Source: Mytilus galloprovincialis
Taxonomy: Eukaryota; Mollusca; Bivalvia; Mytilida; Mytilidae
NCBI RefSeq assembly: GCF_965363235.1
Contig: NC_134840.1
Location: 2,046,001 to 2,110,000 of the forward strand
Direction of reading: 5' to 3'
DNA: 64,000 nucleotides
Every line of letters begins with the position of its first letter. The first letter of the stretch is position 1. Below the pieces are notes generated by a model. The model saw nothing but the letters and a program-made list of their open reading frames with translations. It searched no databases and had not been told where the DNA came from. The position numbers and the translations under genes are program-made. This document shows positions 61,208 through 64,000 of this stretch, in pieces.

Positions 61208-63125
61208 CTTAAATGCTTGCTTCATGTCTGAAAGGTTGAGTTATGCCGCTTTGTACAATTACGTGTTCATCATTGTTACTTTGAGGATTATTCAAATCAA
61301 AATTAAAAATAAATATTACTGAGTATATGATTACTCTTGCTTCTTTTATCTTTACATACCTCAATATAATGTAGCTAATAACTATCTTGCCTACAGGACA
61401 AATATACAGTTATCCTTACAGCCAAAACCCAAACAATATTGTTTCTTTTGTGTAAATCCCATCGTTAGAATAGCGGTATACTACTGTTGCCTTTATTTGA
61501 ACTGTTTGATACGGAAATTTTGTATTGACAATTTACATGAATACCCTACTCTAATGACACTAACAAAGAGGAAATCATAAGCAATCCTTGTTACATTTCC
61601 ATCAGAATAACAAATAAGGACAGAGAACTGGATCTTCCCTTAATCTTCTGAGTATCCAAATTAAATAACAAAAAGTGTAATCATTTCATGCGTCAGAACT
61701 GATTATCTTCATTTGTCCTGATAAAGAACGCTGAATTAATAAGAATTGAACGCCAATGATGTATAAGAACCTACCAATTGAAGAGCGTTATATGACTAAA
61801 AGAGTCATACAAATAATAGCAAAATCAAATTGACAATTGAAGAACCAATATTATTTATTGTAAACAAAGGATTAATCTACGTTTTAAGCATCAATTAAAA
61901 GGCAATTAAAATCATGCTACTTACTCCACTAGCACTATGAATCAAATATGAATTCTAAAAGAATCCAAATATAGAAAAGAAGATGTGATATGGTTGCCAA
62001 TGAGGCAACTCTCCACAAGAGACCAAAATGACAGAAATTAACAACTATAGGTCACCCTACGGTCTTTAACAAAGCTTTCCAAAGATCCTTTCGCTCAGTA
62101 GTCAGTACTTCGGTACTGGCATCATTTATAACAAACCTTTCTAAAATTATTCGAAATTATAAAGGAACTACGGTTTCAACTCCCTCAGACAATGTTAACT
62201 GTAGATTGATTAGGGTATCTTTGACCCTTTTTACACATCGTTATAAATATATTATATGACTGTCATACAAGTGAGAGGTTTGGCTTGCTATAAAAAAAAA
62301 ACAATTTAAGCCCCTATTTTCTACATAGGATAAGAATAAGAATAAGGATTTTATTAGTTTAAATTCCAAAAAATAGGAATGTTACTAAATAAACAAACCA
62401 GTACAAAACAAAAACAAAACAAACAGACAGACAGACAGACAGACGGGTATATCAATGACAAAACGATAGTCATTAAACAATGCAAACATGTAGTATTTAA
62501 AAGAAAAAAAAAGATTATTAATATTAATTATAATACTATTTTTGACAGCATACATAAGAAAATGTCTGTACCAAATCAGGAATATCACAGTTGTCATCCA
62601 TTCGTTTGATGTGTATAAGCTTTTGATTTTGCTCGGAGTTCGGTATTTTTGTGAATTAACTTTATTCGATATTATGGCTCTTCAATTATTTCTGTTCTGA
62701 AACACAGTTTGCTTTCAAAATATTTGACTTTGAGTGTTCCTTATATGGTTAATCCAGAAAAGGGCATTGCACGCATGAAATTTATATCGTGCTGGTTTTT
62801 GGGTTTTTTTTTTTTTTTTATTTTTTGAAAGAACTTACTATTCATATCCCTTTCTTTCAATATCATAAATTAAATTCTCAACTCTTTACAACCACTTTCT
62901 GAGTTTATAAGACCGCTTTAAGAAATGAATCCACTTTATCTTTAACAGGATTGACCAATATAGATTCAAATAAATTGATTTTGGGAGAAAATCATACTTT
63001 GTTTGAAAAAAAACGAAAATGTTTTAAACACATTATAATCTAAATTTGAACATGATTAAGCTACGTATTTCTTGTTATTGAAATTATGTTTGTAAAGTTT
63101 GTTGGAGGTATACTTAAAAAATAAA
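61208..63125 (+). repeat. Duplicated block B, left part (paralogous to 44005-45975)
   Basis: Direct-orientation copy of block A, with small insertions and deletions and a shorter ACAG run (62423-62444). It leads into one satellite monomer at exactly the same position as the first monomer of block A. Confidence 0.9.
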
Positions 63126-63132
63126 AATAAAA

Positions 63133-63191
63133 TTTCTACAGAAACCATTGCTCCCTTCTTAGTGAGCAACTTCATACGAGATTCTAGAGGG
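63133..63191 (+). repeat. Single satellite monomer
   Basis: One monomer, atttctacagaaaccattgc to cgagattctagaggg, matching those of the 45975-52738 array; it ends abruptly where retroelement sequence begins. Confidence 0.9.
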
Positions 63192-63697
63192 TACGACATT
63201 CCCGTGCTTGCATTTCCTATCAGGATTTTCTTGATAGAGGGTTGCTGCTCACAAGGAAGCTATTAAACCAAGAGTTCCAAATGGTGAAGTTGAAATCATC
63301 CCTTCGTAAATTTTACGGACGCCATCACGAGTTGGTTGACCGTTATGGAATAACCGTTTCACAAATGATATCGGATATGTTCCTTACGTCGCAACTACAA
63401 TTCCCTTCCCTTTCATGAATGTGACCTACCGAATTAGACTATTTACCGGATTTGTAATCACATAAGCAACACGACGGGTGCCACATGTGGAACAGGATCT
63501 GCTTACCCTTCAGGAGCACCTGAGATCACCCCTAGTTTTTGGTGGGGTTTGTGTTGTTTATTCTTTAGTTTTCTATATTGTGTCATGTTTACTATTGTTT
63601 TTCTGTTTGTCTTTTTCATTTTTAGCCATGGCGTTGTCAGTTTGTTTTAGATTTATGAGTTTGACTGTCCCTTTGGTATCTTTCGTCCCTCTTTTTT
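63192..63697 (+). mobile_element. RT C-terminal fragment with its 3' non-coding tail
   Basis: 63240-63415 encodes LLLTRKLLNQEFQMVKLKSS, then LRKFYGRHHELVDRYGI, then TVSQMISDMFLTSQLQF and a stop. It is the same family as 60466-60784 but retains more of the C-terminus. The following tail (caacacgacgggtgccacat ... tatctttcgtccctcttttt) is the source of the dispersed fragments at 9063, 10375, 58235 and 60115. The 79-codon frame at 63478-63717 is in the non-coding tail and is not a gene. Confidence 0.75.
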
Positions 63698-64000
63698 TGC
63701 ACATAACTCTTTCTTAGTCAAAATACATGCCTAGTCGATCTTGTCACAAATAAAGAGAATATCTGAGGTAATTTATAATATAAAGTATTTTTCAAACTCT
63801 TGCCTCCGTAAACTCGAAATTGTGACAATAAAATTATTGTAGAAATAATGTCACTATAAAGTTTTGACTGGGTAGATTATGTTATTAGTTACTTTTTATT
63901 TTTGTAAAATGAACCGGATTTACTTAGAGGAATTAAAGACTATATTATTTTCATACTTTGAACGACAAAATTATTTTATATCTCCATCTGTATGACGTTT
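63698..64000 (+). repeat. Duplicated block B, right part
   Basis: Matches 53259-53562 to the last base of the window. Confidence 0.9.

Noticed and set aside
63478..63717. 79-codon plus-strand frame
   Set aside because: It lies in the 3' non-coding tail of the retroelement and is not conserved as a frame in the other copies.

Overview
The window is eukaryotic, AT-rich, intron-rich and heavily loaded with repeats. It looks like nuclear DNA of a bivalve mollusc, most likely a mussel of the Mytilus type. I base this on the style of the dispersed repeats (the 'cgaaacgcgcgtctgg', 'ttgtctcattggcaatcat', 'caagtcaggaatatgac' and 'atgccccacc' families, recognised from memory and not searched), on mollusc-style LRR and WxxW proteins, and on fossil non-LTR retrotransposons. 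No bacterial operon, CRISPR array, rRNA or convincing tRNA was seen.

Only two host genes can be supported, both on the minus strand. Gene 1 spans 29299 to 10972 in four coding exons with matching splice phases. It encodes a predicted 317-residue type I membrane protein: signal peptide, one extracellular WxxW (mucin-2/CILP type) domain, one transmembrane helix, and a cytoplasmic tail with two PPSY motifs. Its 14 kb first intron holds most of the repeats between 15 and 29 kb. Gene 2 (about 56612 to 55197) is a single-exon secreted leucine-rich-repeat protein with Cys-rich caps at both ends.

Layout. 0.3-4.5 kb: two broken non-LTR retrotransposons, one minus and one plus, each interrupted by a smaller insertion. 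4.7-10.6 kb: dispersed-repeat fragments, a degenerate tandem repeat and a CpG-rich block. 10.9-29.3 kb: gene 1, with a TTAA-flanked MITE, one copy of a 2.3 kb composite repeat, further MITEs, a CACGTG-rich element, an 18-copy 50-bp minisatellite and a 160-bp palindrome. 30.4-34.0 kb: a three-unit 350-bp tandem repeat, a second copy of the TTAA MITE, and a minisatellite split by a fold-back element. 34.0-39.4 kb: mostly featureless AT-rich DNA with one fossil reverse-transcriptase piece. 39.4-41.7 kb: the inverted second copy of the 2.3 kb composite repeat. 44.0-53.6 kb: a block containing a 6.8 kb satellite array of about 100 monomers of ~67 bp. 55.2-56.7 kb: the LRR gene. 61.2-64.0 kb: a direct second copy of the 44-53.6 kb block, but with only one satellite monomer.

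The most notable points are the membrane WxxW/PPxY gene, whose last 23 codons are duplicated in frame beyond the stop; the pair of paralogous blocks that differ by 1 versus ~100 satellite monomers, which suggests a segmental duplication whose second LRR copy would lie just outside the window; and several TTAA-flanked inverted-repeat elements, one with an internal empty-site comparison. All calls come from reading the sequence; no database search was run.
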